Positions 8,180 to 16,743 of a stretch of DNA of 64,000 bases are shown here, in pieces; the stretch's first letter is position 1; the number at the start of each line of letters is the position of its first letter. Source of the DNA: Sulfurimonas hongkongensis (GTDB lineage: Bacteria; Campylobacterota; Campylobacteria; Campylobacterales; Sulfurimonadaceae); the NCBI RefSeq assembly GCF_000445475.1, contig NZ_AUPZ01000004.1, forward strand, positions 124,001 to 188,000, read 5' to 3'. The notes below the pieces were generated by a model. The model saw nothing but the letters and a program-made list of their open reading frames with translations. It did no database searches and was not told the DNA's origin. Position numbers and translations under genes: made by a program.

Positions 8180-9094
8180 CTACCACTCAAACTGAAAAGT
8201 TGTGTGAACTATCTTAAAATTTTCTTTTAACTCTTCATTTATACAGCTTAAAATATCCCCATACTCATCCAAAGAACTTTTATCTATCTTTACATGTGCA
8301 GTCATATTATACATGTCTTGCGTTATCTCCCAAATATGGATGTCATGAAGCTCTATAACTCTTTTATCTTGCTCAACAAACTCTTTTATCACTTTTATCT
8401 CTATGGGCGAAGTCTCCATAAGAGTGTTAATGGAGCTTCTAAGTATATCTACAGCCCATTTTGCAATAACAAAAGCCACTAAAAGAGCTAAAAATATATC
8501 TATAAAAAACCAGTTTGTATAGTAGATGACAGCGTAGCCAATGATGATGGCAACAGACGAGAGGGCATCACTTAACATATGTACAAATGCAGATTTTAGG
8601 TTGTTGTTTTCTCTATCGCCTTGCATCAAAATAACGCCCGTGATAATGTTTACAATAAGCCCTATAGTAGCCACGCTGATTGCTAGAGAGATATCTATAC
8701 TACTAGGATTTAAAAACCTCTCTATTGCTTCATAAACTATCCATAAAATGGATAAAATAATAGTTATGCCGTTGATAAATGCAGCTAAAACCTCTGCTCT
8801 GTAGTAACCAAAAGTTTTCTCTAGCGGTGCTTTTTTACTCGCTAGTATGATGGCAATAAGTGAGACAATAAGAGCAAATGAGTGGGTGAACATATGAATA
8901 GCATCTGAGATGAGTGCTAAAGAGTTTGATACAAAACCAGCTACAAACTCCGCTATCATAGTTATAAAAGTAATCGCAAGAGCTATTTTTAAAAGTTTTT
9001 TATCTGTACTTCTATGGTCATGAGAGTGTTCATGAGAATCTTGCTTAATATATGGTTTATGTTCGTTTAGTCCAAAATCACAATGTTTGTTCAT
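8180..9094 (-). CDS. Cation diffusion facilitator, probable zinc exporter
   Basis: A 304-residue inner-membrane metal/proton antiporter of the CDF family. A cytoplasmic His-rich N-terminus (HEHSHDHRS near residue 20) is followed by six predicted helices from about 33 to 220. Metal-site motifs are in TM2 (ISDAIHMFTHSFAL) and TM5 (HMLSDALSS, the HxxxD pair). The C-terminal 80 residues form the cytoplasmic dimerisation domain with IHIWEIT and TAHVKI. The HD-type sites favour zinc, but cobalt or cadmium are possible. It converges on dprA with a 16-nt gap and is not in an evident operon. Confidence 0.88.
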   Translation of the reverse strand: MNKHCDFGLNEHKPYIKQDSHEHSHDHRSTDKKLLKIALAITFITMIAEFVAGFVSNSLALISDAIHMFTHSFALIVSLIAIILASKKAPLEKTFGYYRAEVLAAFINGITIILSILWIVYEAIERFLNPSSIDISLAISVATIGLIVNIITGVILMQGDRENNNLKSAFVHMLSDALSSVAIIIGYAVIYYTNWFFIDIFLALLVAFVIAKWAVDILRSSINTLMETSPIEIKVIKEFVEQDKRVIELHDIHIWEITQDMYNMTAHVKIDKSSLDEYGDILSCINEELKENFKIVHTTFQFEW

Positions 9095-9184
9095 ATTTTT
9101 TCCATCTACTCTATAGTATCTAATCTAAAACGGATAGTATATCTAACTTGCTTAGTTTGGTTTTAAAGCCTCTCTTTAGGTGTT

Positions 9185-10213
9185 TTACAAAATCAACATC
9201 GCATCACCATAAGAGTAAAATCTATACTCTTTGTTTATGGCTTCGCGGTACAACTTTTGTGCTATTTGAACTCCAACAAAGGAGGCTACTAGCATAAGTA
9301 GAGTTGATTTTGGTAGATGAAAATTTGTAAGAAGATGGTTTACCCTTAGTGGTTTGTTTTGAGGATGCAAAAAAAGATTTGCTTCGCCCCTTTGCTGCTC
9401 TTTGTTCCTTACGTAAAACTCTATAGTTCTTGTGCTTGTTGTACCAACACTTAGTATGGGTAAATTAGAGTCAAGTAGCTCTTTAGCATCATCTGAGATC
9501 TCATAGTATTCTGAGTGCATCGGATGATCTGTGATAGTCTCAACTTCAACAGGTTTAAAAGTTCCACTTCCTACATGAAGCGTGACATAAGCATGTCTGT
9601 AGTTTTTGCAAACTCTCTCATGTTGCTCCTGTGTAAAATGGAGTGAAGCAGTTGGAGCGGCAACTGCACCTTCCTCTTTGGCAAAAACACTTTGATACTC
9701 TTTTGCATCATCTGTGTTATCTTCTCTTTGAATGTAAGGTGGAAGCGGAATGTGGCCAATTTTATCTATGATGGGCAAAAGCTCTTCAAATCTTAGTAGT
9801 TTGCCCTCTTTTGTAAAGTTTACAACTCTACTTCCATCATCTTTTAGCTCTTTTACAACTGCCACAAGACCATTGCCAAAGAAAATTTCACTGCTAACTT
9901 TTACTTTACCTCTTATGTAGACATTTATATTTGTTGCATCTAGAGGTCTGTTTAGCAGAAGCTCAAGCTTGCCACCGCTTGCTTTTTTTCCAAAAAGTCT
10001 AGCTTTTATAACCTTTGTATCGTTAAAAATTAAAGCACACTCTTTTGGAATGAAGCTCTCAAGCTCATAAAAATGAGTGTGAATTATCTCTTTTGTTTGT
10101 CTGTTATAGATAAGAAGTTTAGCACTATCTCGTGGGTTTGCAGGGTAAGACGCTATGAGTTTTTCAGGAAGCAAAAAGTCATAGCTAGAAGTTAGAAGTT
10201 CGTCTTTACTCAC
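9185..10213 (-). CDS. queA: S-adenosylmethionine:tRNA ribosyltransferase-isomerase
   Basis: Transfers the ribosyl part of SAM to preQ1 in tRNA, the step that makes epoxyqueuosine at the wobble base. The protein begins SKDELLTSSYDFLLPEKLIA after a GTG start and has RDSAKLL, FNDTKVIKARL, GAVAAPTASLHFT, LHVGSGTFKPV and TNFHLPKSTLLMLVAS, all QueA signatures. The frame is open upstream to 10267 but that part is basic and unlike QueA. GTG 10213 gives 342 residues, the family length, and an 8-nt overlap GTGAGTAA with the tatC stop, implying translational coupling. It is third in tatB-tatC-queA, an order also found in Campylobacter. Confidence 0.93.
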   Translation of the reverse strand: MSKDELLTSSYDFLLPEKLIASYPANPRDSAKLLIYNRQTKEIIHTHFYELESFIPKECALIFNDTKVIKARLFGKKASGGKLELLLNRPLDATNINVYIRGKVKVSSEIFFGNGLVAVVKELKDDGSRVVNFTKEGKLLRFEELLPIIDKIGHIPLPPYIQREDNTDDAKEYQSVFAKEEGAVAAPTASLHFTQEQHERVCKNYRHAYVTLHVGSGTFKPVEVETITDHPMHSEYYEISDDAKELLDSNLPILSVGTTSTRTIEFYVRNKEQQRGEANLFLHPQNKPLRVNHLLTNFHLPKSTLLMLVASFVGVQIAQKLYREAINKEYRFYSYGDAMLIL

Positions 10214-11006
10214 TCTTGGACTCTGTAGCAACCTCTTCTTCATCTTCGTCTTCATCCTCTTCTTCAAGAGGTGGTGCAGGGTTTACAAATCTAACTATAA
10301 GGATAGAGACTCCATAGAGTATGATTAGTGGTCCAGCCATTAGCATTTGGGTTAAGACATCAGGAGGAGTTAAAAGTGCAGCGATTACAAAGATGATGAT
10401 AACTGCATACTTAAAAAACTCTCGCATCATTCTATCATCTATCATACCTAGAAGTGCTAGAAAATATGCAAAGATTGGTAGCTCAAAAGCTAGACCAAAA
10501 CCAAACATGATTTTTGTAAAAAAGCCAACATAATCTTCTATATTGATGAGTGGAGTAAACTTAAAGCTACCAAAAGTGATAAGAAAGTCAAATCCAAAAG
10601 GTGTGACTATGTAGTATGCAAACAATACTCCCACAAGGAACATAAGAGTTCCGCCAACTATAAAAGGGATGATCATCTTTTTTTCATTTGCGTACAAACC
10701 AGGTGCAATAAAGAGCCAGATTTGAGAGAGTATAATAGGAAGAGCCGCTACGATAGCAGCAAAAAATGAAACTTTAAGAGCTACAAAAAATGCACCGCCA
10801 ACTTGGGAGGTTGTAACCATTCCATCAGCTGCGTGAACTGATTTTTTACCAACTTCAGTAAGTGCAACATTTAGAGGTTCTACGATCCAGTTGAGTATCG
10901 GCTCATGAAAGTAAAACATCACAAAAAACATAACTATTAGACTTCCAACAGAAACTCCTAACCTTTTTCTTAGTTCAACTAGATGTGGTTTTAAATCTTC
11001 AAACAT
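10206..11006 (-). CDS. tatC: Twin-arginine translocase subunit TatC
   Basis: Core receptor of the Tat system, which exports folded cofactor proteins across the inner membrane. The 266 residues have the conserved start MFEDLKPHLVELRKRL and six helices (about 18-38, 68-92, 105-130, 150-180, 190-210, 213-235). FAYYIVTPFGFDF is the expected periplasmic-loop segment. An unusual acidic tail (PPLEEEDEDEDEEE) closes the protein. It overlaps tatB by 8 nt and queA by 8 nt. No tatA lies here; it is presumably elsewhere. Confidence 0.96.
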   Translation of the reverse strand: MFEDLKPHLVELRKRLGVSVGSLIVMFFVMFYFHEPILNWIVEPLNVALTEVGKKSVHAADGMVTTSQVGGAFFVALKVSFFAAIVAALPIILSQIWLFIAPGLYANEKKMIIPFIVGGTLMFLVGVLFAYYIVTPFGFDFLITFGSFKFTPLINIEDYVGFFTKIMFGFGLAFELPIFAYFLALLGMIDDRMMREFFKYAVIIIFVIAALLTPPDVLTQMLMAGPLIILYGVSILIVRFVNPAPPLEEEDEDEDEEEVATESKSE

Positions 11007-11409
11007 CGCTATTATCTTCTTTTTTTATTTTTTTCTCAAAAGTTACAGTTTCAGCTTTTGGCTCTTTCTTTGGTGCTTTTTTCTTCTTTTCTTTTTCTTT
11101 TGGCTTCTCATCCTTTAAGATATCATCACTAAGATCTGAGAGAGAAGTGCCAACTTGACTGACATCTGTAACTTTTTTAAGCTCATTACTTGCACTTAAA
11201 AGCTCTTTTTTGTAAGCTAACGCTTCTTCTTTTATGTCTGCAACATTCATCTCTTCTTCTAGAGAGTCCTTAACTGTGACTATTGTTTTTTTGACACTTC
11301 TAAAAAACTTCGCAACCTCTACCATGGCACTAGGAAGTTTATCTGGACCTAGAAACAAGATAGCGATAATAGAAATAATGAGTATCTCTGTAAAACCCAT
11401 ACCAAACAT
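10999..11409 (-). CDS. tatB: Sec-independent protein translocase TatB
   Basis: A 136-residue single-span protein that docks Tat substrates with TatC. The N-terminus MFGMGFTEILIISIIAIL is the membrane helix, followed by FLGPDKLP, the TatA/B hinge, and an amphipathic helix. The C-terminal half is Lys/Glu-rich and likely disordered. The neighbour TatC and the length, longer than TatA, favour TatB over TatA. First gene of tatB-tatC-queA. Confidence 0.93.
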   Translation of the reverse strand: MFGMGFTEILIISIIAILFLGPDKLPSAMVEVAKFFRSVKKTIVTVKDSLEEEMNVADIKEEALAYKKELLSASNELKKVTDVSQVGTSLSDLSDDILKDEKPKEKEKKKKAPKKEPKAETVTFEKKIKKEDNSDV

Positions 11410-11471
11410 ATCAAACCTTCAAAATTATAATTAAGTCCATGAGTTTAGCTAAAGAATGATTAAATTTACTT

Positions 11472-12527
11472 TCAAGAGTACATAAAAAGTACAATCTCAT
11501 CTGCTAGTAGAAAATTAGGGTTATAAAATCTGCCATCTCTTAACTCAAGTTTTGCTTCATTAATCAAGAGATCAGCTCTTTTGGATTGTGCTTTATTAAG
11601 TATATTTATATCTACACCAAGAGAAGAACGAAAGCCTAAAAAGAGTTGCTCAGTTATTTTGTCTTGCTCTGTAAGAGTTTCCACCCTAATATCAAGCGGG
11701 TTTAAAATATAGTTTTCAAGGTTTGTATCTGGGTAAAATCTCTCAAAATCTAGCTTACCAACTGCACCACTGCCTAAACCAATATAATCTTTATAGTCCC
11801 AGTATCCAAGATTGTGAGAGCTTTTATAAAGTCCAAAGTTGCTTATCTCGTACTGTTTAAATCCAAAGGATTCTATCTCTTTAAATAACCACTTTGTAAG
11901 TTTTAAAGACTCTTTTGACATCTCTGGCTTTGATGCGAAGGGAGTCTTTTCTTCAATGATAAGAGCATAAGCACTTAGATGGTTGATGGGTAAGCTAAAA
12001 GCAGTTTTTAAGTCTATCTCTAAAAGCTTTTTTGTATCTCCTAGGGTCGCGTAGATAAGGTCAAGTGAGATATTTTTAAAGCCAACCTCTTTAGCCTCTA
12101 TAATGGCTCTTTGTGCATCCTCTGGGGTATGTGAGCGATTTAGAAGTTTTAATTTTTCTTTGTTGAAGCTCTGTGTGCCAAAACTTATGCGGTTTACCCC
12201 GAGTTTAAACATTCCATCAAGCCACTCTTTTGTAGCGCTGTTTGGATTGGCTTCACTTGTTATCTCTATATCATTTTTTAGATAGGGTTTTATGGATTCA
12301 AAGAGTGCTCTGTACATAGAAGCGGGTATTGTAGATGGAGTTCCACCGCCTATAAAAACAGACTCTACGGACTCTTTTTTCGTATTAAACCTTTCAAGTT
12401 CAAACTTAAGTTGGACTTCAAGAGCTTTCATATAACTCTTCTTTAGATGAAACTTATCTACATAAGAGTTAAAAGCGCAGTATGAACATTTGGAGTCACA
12501 AAAAGGGATATGAATATAAAGTAGCAT
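11472..12527 (-). CDS. hemW: Radical SAM coproporphyrinogen III oxidase-like protein HemW
   Basis: A 351-residue radical SAM protein. IHIPFCDSKCSYCAF near residue 5 has the CxxxCxxC cluster motif, with the HemN/HemW-type extra aromatic residues. VFIGGGTPS and EANPNS are typical, and NRISFGTQSF follows. Its length and absence of the longer N-terminus of oxygen-independent HemN favour HemW, a heme chaperone. In Campylobacter a related gene sits at the same place beside tatB. It diverges from the Nudix gene. Enzyme versus heme-trafficking role cannot be decided from sequence. Confidence 0.85.
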   Translation of the reverse strand: MLLYIHIPFCDSKCSYCAFNSYVDKFHLKKSYMKALEVQLKFELERFNTKKESVESVFIGGGTPSTIPASMYRALFESIKPYLKNDIEITSEANPNSATKEWLDGMFKLGVNRISFGTQSFNKEKLKLLNRSHTPEDAQRAIIEAKEVGFKNISLDLIYATLGDTKKLLEIDLKTAFSLPINHLSAYALIIEEKTPFASKPEMSKESLKLTKWLFKEIESFGFKQYEISNFGLYKSSHNLGYWDYKDYIGLGSGAVGKLDFERFYPDTNLENYILNPLDIRVETLTEQDKITEQLFLGFRSSLGVDINILNKAQSKRADLLINEAKLELRDGRFYNPNFLLADEIVLFMYS

Positions 12528-12637
12528 TAGTAAGTCCTTGTTAGGTAGGATAAGAAGTATAGCAAAATACTAGGCTCAACAAAAAATTTAAATATTAAAA
12601 CAATTATCAAATTATCTTAATTTAATAGCTTATTTTG

Positions 12638-12643
12638 TATAAT
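12638..12643 (+). promoter_or_regulatory. -10 box for the rppH-lysC operon
   Basis: TATAAT in the context ATTTTGTATAATCGCG, 26 nt before the Nudix gene start. The upstream region is T/A-rich with no clear -35 box. It lies in the divergent gap with hemW. Confidence 0.55.
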
Positions 12644-12669
12644 CGCGATAATTAAAATTAGGTGTATTG

Positions 12670-13140
12670 ATGAGCAAAAAAAAATTGTATCGCCCTAATG
12701 TTGCAATGATTATAGTGTCAAATGATTATCCGCAAAAAAAAGAGATTTTTATAGCACAAAGAAATGATTTGAGTGATATTTGGCAGTTTCCACAAGGCGG
12801 GATTGATGATGGCGAAGAAGTTATCCAAGCACTTTTTCGTGAACTAGAAGAAGAGATAGGTACTAAGGCTGTAAAAATCATAAGCGAGTACCCTAAATGG
12901 ATTTCCTATGATTTTCCTCCAAAGATTGCTAAAAAGATGAGTCCTTACAAGGGTCAAAGACAAAAATATTTTTTAGTAAAACTTAAAAAGAGTGCAAAGA
13001 TAGATATAAATACTTCTCATCCAGAGTTTAGTGATTATAAGTTTGTTGAGGTTGATGATGCATTAAATCTTAGTGCCTCTTTTAAACAAGCAGTCTATGA
13101 GACAGTTATAAAGCACTTTAGAGATGAAGGTTACCTATAA
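12670..13140 (+). CDS. rppH: RNA pyrophosphohydrolase, Nudix family
   Basis: Removes pyrophosphate from the 5' end of RNAs (or hydrolyses dinucleoside polyphosphates), starting decay. The 156 residues begin MSKKKLYRPNVAMIIV and carry a complete Nudix box (GGIDDGEEVIQALFRELEEE near residue 42). The WQFPQGG lead-in and KGQRQKYFLV segment are RppH-like. ATG 12670 is chosen over an overlapping in-frame TTG at 12667. It is 13 nt upstream of lysC. The same Nudix-lysC pair is known in Campylobacter and Helicobacter relatives. Confidence 0.9.
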   Translation: MSKKKLYRPNVAMIIVSNDYPQKKEIFIAQRNDLSDIWQFPQGGIDDGEEVIQALFRELEEEIGTKAVKIISEYPKWISYDFPPKIAKKMSPYKGQRQKYFLVKLKKSAKIDINTSHPEFSDYKFVEVDDALNLSASFKQAVYETVIKHFRDEGYL

Positions 13141-13153
13141 GTTAAGGACTTAA

Positions 13154-14365
13154 ATGTTAATAGTACAAAAATTTGGCGGAACAAGTGTTGGTGATTTAGA
13201 GCGCATCCAAAATGTTGCTAATCGTGTAAGCGAGACAAAAAAGGCTGGTCATGATGTAGTTGTAGTAGTCTCAGCTATGAGCGGGGAGACAAATAAACTA
13301 GTAGAATATGCAGAGCATTTCTCAAAAACTCCTACAAGAGCTGAGTTGGATATGCTTTTAAGCTCAGGCGAGAGAGTGACTGCTTCACTTCTAGCTATTG
13401 CCCTAAATGAGCTTGGATTCGATGCTGTCTCTATGACAGGGAGAAGAGCTGGGATTGTAACAGATACTCTGCATACAAAAGCACGCATAGAAGGGATAGA
13501 TCCAACTACAATGAATGAAGCCTTAAAAGAGGGCAAAATCATAGTAGTAGCTGGTTTTCAAGGTATAACTCCTGATGGTAGGGTAACTACACTTGGACGT
13601 GGTGGAAGTGACCTTAGTGCTGTGGCTATCGCTGGAGCTATAAAAGCGGACTTATGTGAGATATATACAGACGTAGACGGTATCTACACAACAGATCCAC
13701 GCATAGAGCCAAAAGCGAAAAAACTTGATATGATCTCTTATGATGAGATGTTAGAGCTTGCATCTTTGGGTGCAAAGATTCTTCAAAATCGCTCAGTTGA
13801 GTTAGCAAAAAAACTAAATGTAAACCTAGTAACAAGAACAAGTTTCTCAAATGAAGAGGGAACACTAATAACAAAGGAAGAAAATATCATGGAAAAACCA
13901 TTAGTAAGTGGAATAGCACTCGATAAAAATCAAGCTCGCGTCTCTTTAATGGGAGTAATAGACAGACCCGGCATTGCCTCAGAGATATTTAACGCACTTG
14001 CATTAAACGATGTAAATATAGATATGATAATCCAAAACAAGGCACACGATAACAACACAAATATAGACTTTACAGTAGCAAAGGGTGATTTGCTTGATGC
14101 AAAAAATGTAGTAGATAAGTTTATCCAAAGTGGCGATATTAAGGCTGACTCTTATAATGAAGATATCTGTAAAGTCTCTATAGTTGGTGTTGGTATGAAG
14201 TCTCATACGGGTGTTGCAGCGAAAGCTTTTACTACAATGGCTGAGAATAATATCAATATAAACATGATATCAACCTCAGAGATAAAAGTTTCTATGGTTA
14301 TAGAAGAGAAGTATGCGGAACTTGCAGTTAGAGGACTTCATGAAGCATACGAGTTAGATAAGTAA
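13154..14365 (+). CDS. lysC: Aspartokinase
   Basis: Phosphorylates aspartate, the first step towards lysine/diaminopimelate, threonine and methionine. The kinase domain fills about 1-235: KFGGTSVGDLERI, VVSAMSGETN, LSSGERVTASL and TTLGRGGSDLSAVA. Two ACT domains follow, about 260-330 and 340-400, the likely feedback-binding sites (VSLMGVIDRPGIA and VSIVGVGMKSHTGVA). The length of 403 fits the class with regulatory ACT repeats. A TTAAGGACTTAA sequence precedes the start. It links functionally to ddh in this window, which uses the same pathway downstream. Confidence 0.96.
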   Translation: MLIVQKFGGTSVGDLERIQNVANRVSETKKAGHDVVVVVSAMSGETNKLVEYAEHFSKTPTRAELDMLLSSGERVTASLLAIALNELGFDAVSMTGRRAGIVTDTLHTKARIEGIDPTTMNEALKEGKIIVVAGFQGITPDGRVTTLGRGGSDLSAVAIAGAIKADLCEIYTDVDGIYTTDPRIEPKAKKLDMISYDEMLELASLGAKILQNRSVELAKKLNVNLVTRTSFSNEEGTLITKEENIMEKPLVSGIALDKNQARVSLMGVIDRPGIASEIFNALALNDVNIDMIIQNKAHDNNTNIDFTVAKGDLLDAKNVVDKFIQSGDIKADSYNEDICKVSIVGVGMKSHTGVAAKAFTTMAENNININMISTSEIKVSMVIEEKYAELAVRGLHEAYELDK

Positions 14366-14377
14366 TGAAAAAAAATA

Positions 14378-14442
14378 TTCTCGCTAAGGGCGAAGCTTTA
14401 GTGATTGAACTATATTTCAGCTTTGCTGAAATGGAGTGAGAA
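14378..14442 (+). repeat. Nested hairpins between lysC and hobA
   Basis: A perfect TTTCAGC-TTT-GCTGAAA hairpin (14415-14431) lies directly before the GGAG ribosome site of hobA. Outer arms TTCTCGCT (14378-14385) and AGTGAGAA (14435-14442) can pair with one G-U pair and enclose it. Bases 14386-14397 (AAGGGCGAAGCT) are identical to 63840-63851, part of a dispersed element. It may end lysC transcripts or shield the hobA start. Confidence 0.5.
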
Positions 14443-14444
14443 AA

Positions 14445-14993
14445 GTGTTAGATTTTGCACAGTGGAGTCTTGATGTTATTCGAGAAGATGGGGCATTTCT
14501 TAGCTGGTTAGAAGAGCAGAGATTTGACTGGACAAATCCTCTATCTTTGGCACTAGAGCAGATTTTAGAGGGTAAAACCATTATTCTTATAACTGATGAG
14601 AAACGAAAATGGTTTGAGAAGTATATACTTAGCTCAATTAATGCTATAAATCTTGATAGACCACTTTTGCCAATAGTTAGTATGGATAGCCTATATGAAC
14701 ACTACAAACATATAAGTGGTGGAGAGATGATAGACGTGGTTGAAGATATGATCTCTCTCTCATATAAAGAGGACTACTTTTTTTGGTATATAGGCAAGGG
14801 AGACGATAAACGCTCAGATATTGCAAAGAGAAGAGACAACAGCTATTTTTGGATATTTGATGAAGAGTTTCATAATGGTTTTACTCTAAAATCTTATGAC
14901 CCTATGATAGATATAAAGCTAATACAACTTTACAAACTATTTGACGCATCACTAAATGCTACAATATTTGGAGAGGTAGATGTCAGTTCCTAA
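14445..14993 (+). CDS. hobA: HobA, DnaA-binding regulator of replication initiation
   Basis: HobA tetramers bind DnaA domain I and promote oriC complex assembly; the protein is known from Helicobacter and Campylobacter. Similarities include LDFAQW at the start, WFEKYILSSIN near 65, the FFWYIGKG segment near 110 and DIKLIQLYKLFDASLN near 157. GTG 14445 has GGAG 8 nt upstream (14433-14436); GTG 14436 lacks a site. This gives 182 residues, the family length. It overlaps holB by 14 nt. Identification rests on remembered family sequence and conserved gene order, so it is strong but not computed. Confidence 0.9.
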   Translation: MLDFAQWSLDVIREDGAFLSWLEEQRFDWTNPLSLALEQILEGKTIILITDEKRKWFEKYILSSINAINLDRPLLPIVSMDSLYEHYKHISGGEMIDVVEDMISLSYKEDYFFWYIGKGDDKRSDIAKRRDNSYFWIFDEEFHNGFTLKSYDPMIDIKLIQLYKLFDASLNATIFGEVDVSS

Positions 14994-15597
14994 CAGCATA
15001 AAGAGCCATATCTTAATCTCTAGCAATATTGAAGCTGAAATATCTAAACTCGAAGAGACTCTTATGCCAAATAGAGTGGTGGTTTTTCATGAGGAGAAGT
15101 TTTTACTAGAACATGCTAAAGCAGTTGTTGCTGAATCTTATATAAGTGAGTCATCCACAAAGTACATTATACTCGCTGCATCCGAGTTTCATACAGTCTC
15201 TCAAAACTCTCTATTAAAAGTTTTAGAAGAGCCTCCTAAAAATATTGTCTACATTATCATCTCAGCTACAAAATCAAATCTACTTCCGACAATTCGCTCA
15301 AGACTTCCGATAAATAAAGGCGAAAAAGCAGAGCTTTTAAATAAATGTGAATTAAATATCGCTAGACTTGATTATGCTACAATTTTTGCATTTTTAAAAG
15401 AAAATGCTAGAATCTCTAGGATTGATGCGAAGCTCATGGTAGAGGCACTCTACTATAGAGCTACAGTAGTTGATATGCTCATCCTCACAACAACGCAGCT
15501 AGAGAACTTTGACAAAGCGTATAGACTCTTAGAGTTAAACTCAAGACCTCAAAGTGTTTTAGCTCTTATTTTAATGGGATTTATAGATGCAAGTTGA
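14980..15597 (+). CDS. holB: DNA polymerase III delta' subunit, short form
   Basis: Clamp-loader subunit. The 205 residues lack a Walker A motif, as expected for delta', and show HTVSQNSLLKVLEEPPKN near residue 71 followed by ATKSNLLPTIRSRL, the SRC-like segment typical of clamp-loader ATPase relatives (here SRL). The protein is much shorter than the 330-residue E. coli form and lacks most of the C-terminal collar domain; short forms are usual in this phylum. It overlaps hobA by 14 nt and folP by 11 nt, so the three are translationally linked. Confidence 0.85.
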   Translation: MSVPNSIKSHILISSNIEAEISKLEETLMPNRVVVFHEEKFLLEHAKAVVAESYISESSTKYIILAASEFHTVSQNSLLKVLEEPPKNIVYIIISATKSNLLPTIRSRLPINKGEKAELLNKCELNIARLDYATIFAFLKENARISRIDAKLMVEALYYRATVVDMLILTTTQLENFDKAYRLLELNSRPQSVLALILMGFIDAS

Positions 15598-16729
15598 AAA
15601 ATTATCAAGTAGTATAGATGCAAAGAAATATTTAGCACAACTTGGTGTTGATTCAGGTGGAAGTAGTGTTCTCTCATCTAAGATGCAGACACATCTTATC
15701 TATATAAGAGACCTGCATGTGGGTGCTGCAAATATTTTAAAGCAAGATGCACTATCCATAGGAGCTGATTTAGCAGTTCCAAAAGGTACAGTAGTTGCAA
15801 AGACTCCAAAGGTGGACTGTATTCTTATAGCCACTACAAAACACCTAAAGATATTGAGTAAAAAAGAGCTAGCTCAGCCTCTTGGACTAAAAATCTTAGC
15901 AAAACATCTACAAGATATTTTAAAAGCAAAAAAACCTAAAAGCGTAGATATCATGGGTATTATAAATGCCAATGATGATAGTTTTTTCTCACAAAGTAGA
16001 TTTGTAGATAGTGATGCTATAAAAAAAGTAGAACTAATGATAGAGGAGGGCGCCAACATCATAGATATCGGTGGAGTCTCTTCTGCACCAAATACAAAAG
16101 CTATAAATGCAAAGGAAGAACTGCAAAGAGTTTGGCCAATTTTAAGAGCTATTAAAGAGCAAAAACTCTATGATAGAGCTAATTTTAGTATCGATAGTTA
16201 TGAGCCTTTAGTTATAGAAAAAGCACTAGAGAGCGGATTTAAGATAGTAAATGACATCACAGGTCTAGCAAATGATGAGGTTTGTCGTCTTGTGGCTAGT
16301 TTTAAAGCACAAGCCGTTATTATGCATATGCAGGGTAGTCCCCAAACTATGCAAGAAAATCCAAAATATGACAATATACTAAGTGATATAACTGAGTTTT
16401 TTAAACAGAGGATAGAAAAGGCAGAGAGTTTTGGTGTGCAAGATTTTATCTTAGACGTTGGTATAGGCTTTGGAAAAACAGTGGAGCACAATTTAACACT
16501 TATCAAACACCTTGAGCATTTTTTAACTCTAAGAAAACCTCTTTTAGTTGGAGCTTCTAGAAAATCAATGATAGATAAAATCTCGCCATCAACTCCGCAA
16601 GATAGGCTAGGGGGAACCCTAGCCTTGCATCTTGAAGCCATAAAAAATGGTGCTAGCATGATTAGAGTTCATGATGTAGGTGAGCATGTCCAAGCCATGA
16701 AAATCCAAAAAGCACTCGATCCTATATAA
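15587..16729 (+). CDS. folP: Dihydropteroate synthase with N-terminal extension
   Basis: Condenses p-aminobenzoate with dihydropterin pyrophosphate in folate synthesis; the target of sulfonamides. The TIM-barrel domain starts near residue 120 with IMGIINANDDSFF, continues with IIDIGGVSSAPNT and NDITG and ends with GASRKSMID and IRVHDV. The second motif reads GGVSSAPN instead of the common GGESTRPG, a divergence also usual in this phylum. About 115 extra N-terminal residues of unknown role precede the barrel. The ATG overlaps the end of holB. Confidence 0.9.
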   Translation: MQVEKLSSSIDAKKYLAQLGVDSGGSSVLSSKMQTHLIYIRDLHVGAANILKQDALSIGADLAVPKGTVVAKTPKVDCILIATTKHLKILSKKELAQPLGLKILAKHLQDILKAKKPKSVDIMGIINANDDSFFSQSRFVDSDAIKKVELMIEEGANIIDIGGVSSAPNTKAINAKEELQRVWPILRAIKEQKLYDRANFSIDSYEPLVIEKALESGFKIVNDITGLANDEVCRLVASFKAQAVIMHMQGSPQTMQENPKYDNILSDITEFFKQRIEKAESFGVQDFILDVGIGFGKTVEHNLTLIKHLEHFLTLRKPLLVGASRKSMIDKISPSTPQDRLGGTLALHLEAIKNGASMIRVHDVGEHVQAMKIQKALDPI

Positions 16730-16743
16730 AAAGGAAGGTCAAT

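Noticed and set aside
10214-10267. Possible frameshift or longer N-terminus of QueA
   Set aside because: The upstream codons only read the acidic tail of tatC in another frame, giving a Lys/Arg run unlike QueA; GTG 10213 fits family length and coupling.
13141-13153. Lysine riboswitch before lysC
   Set aside because: The gap to the Nudix gene is 13 nt, too short for a riboswitch, and the operon leader upstream is also short.
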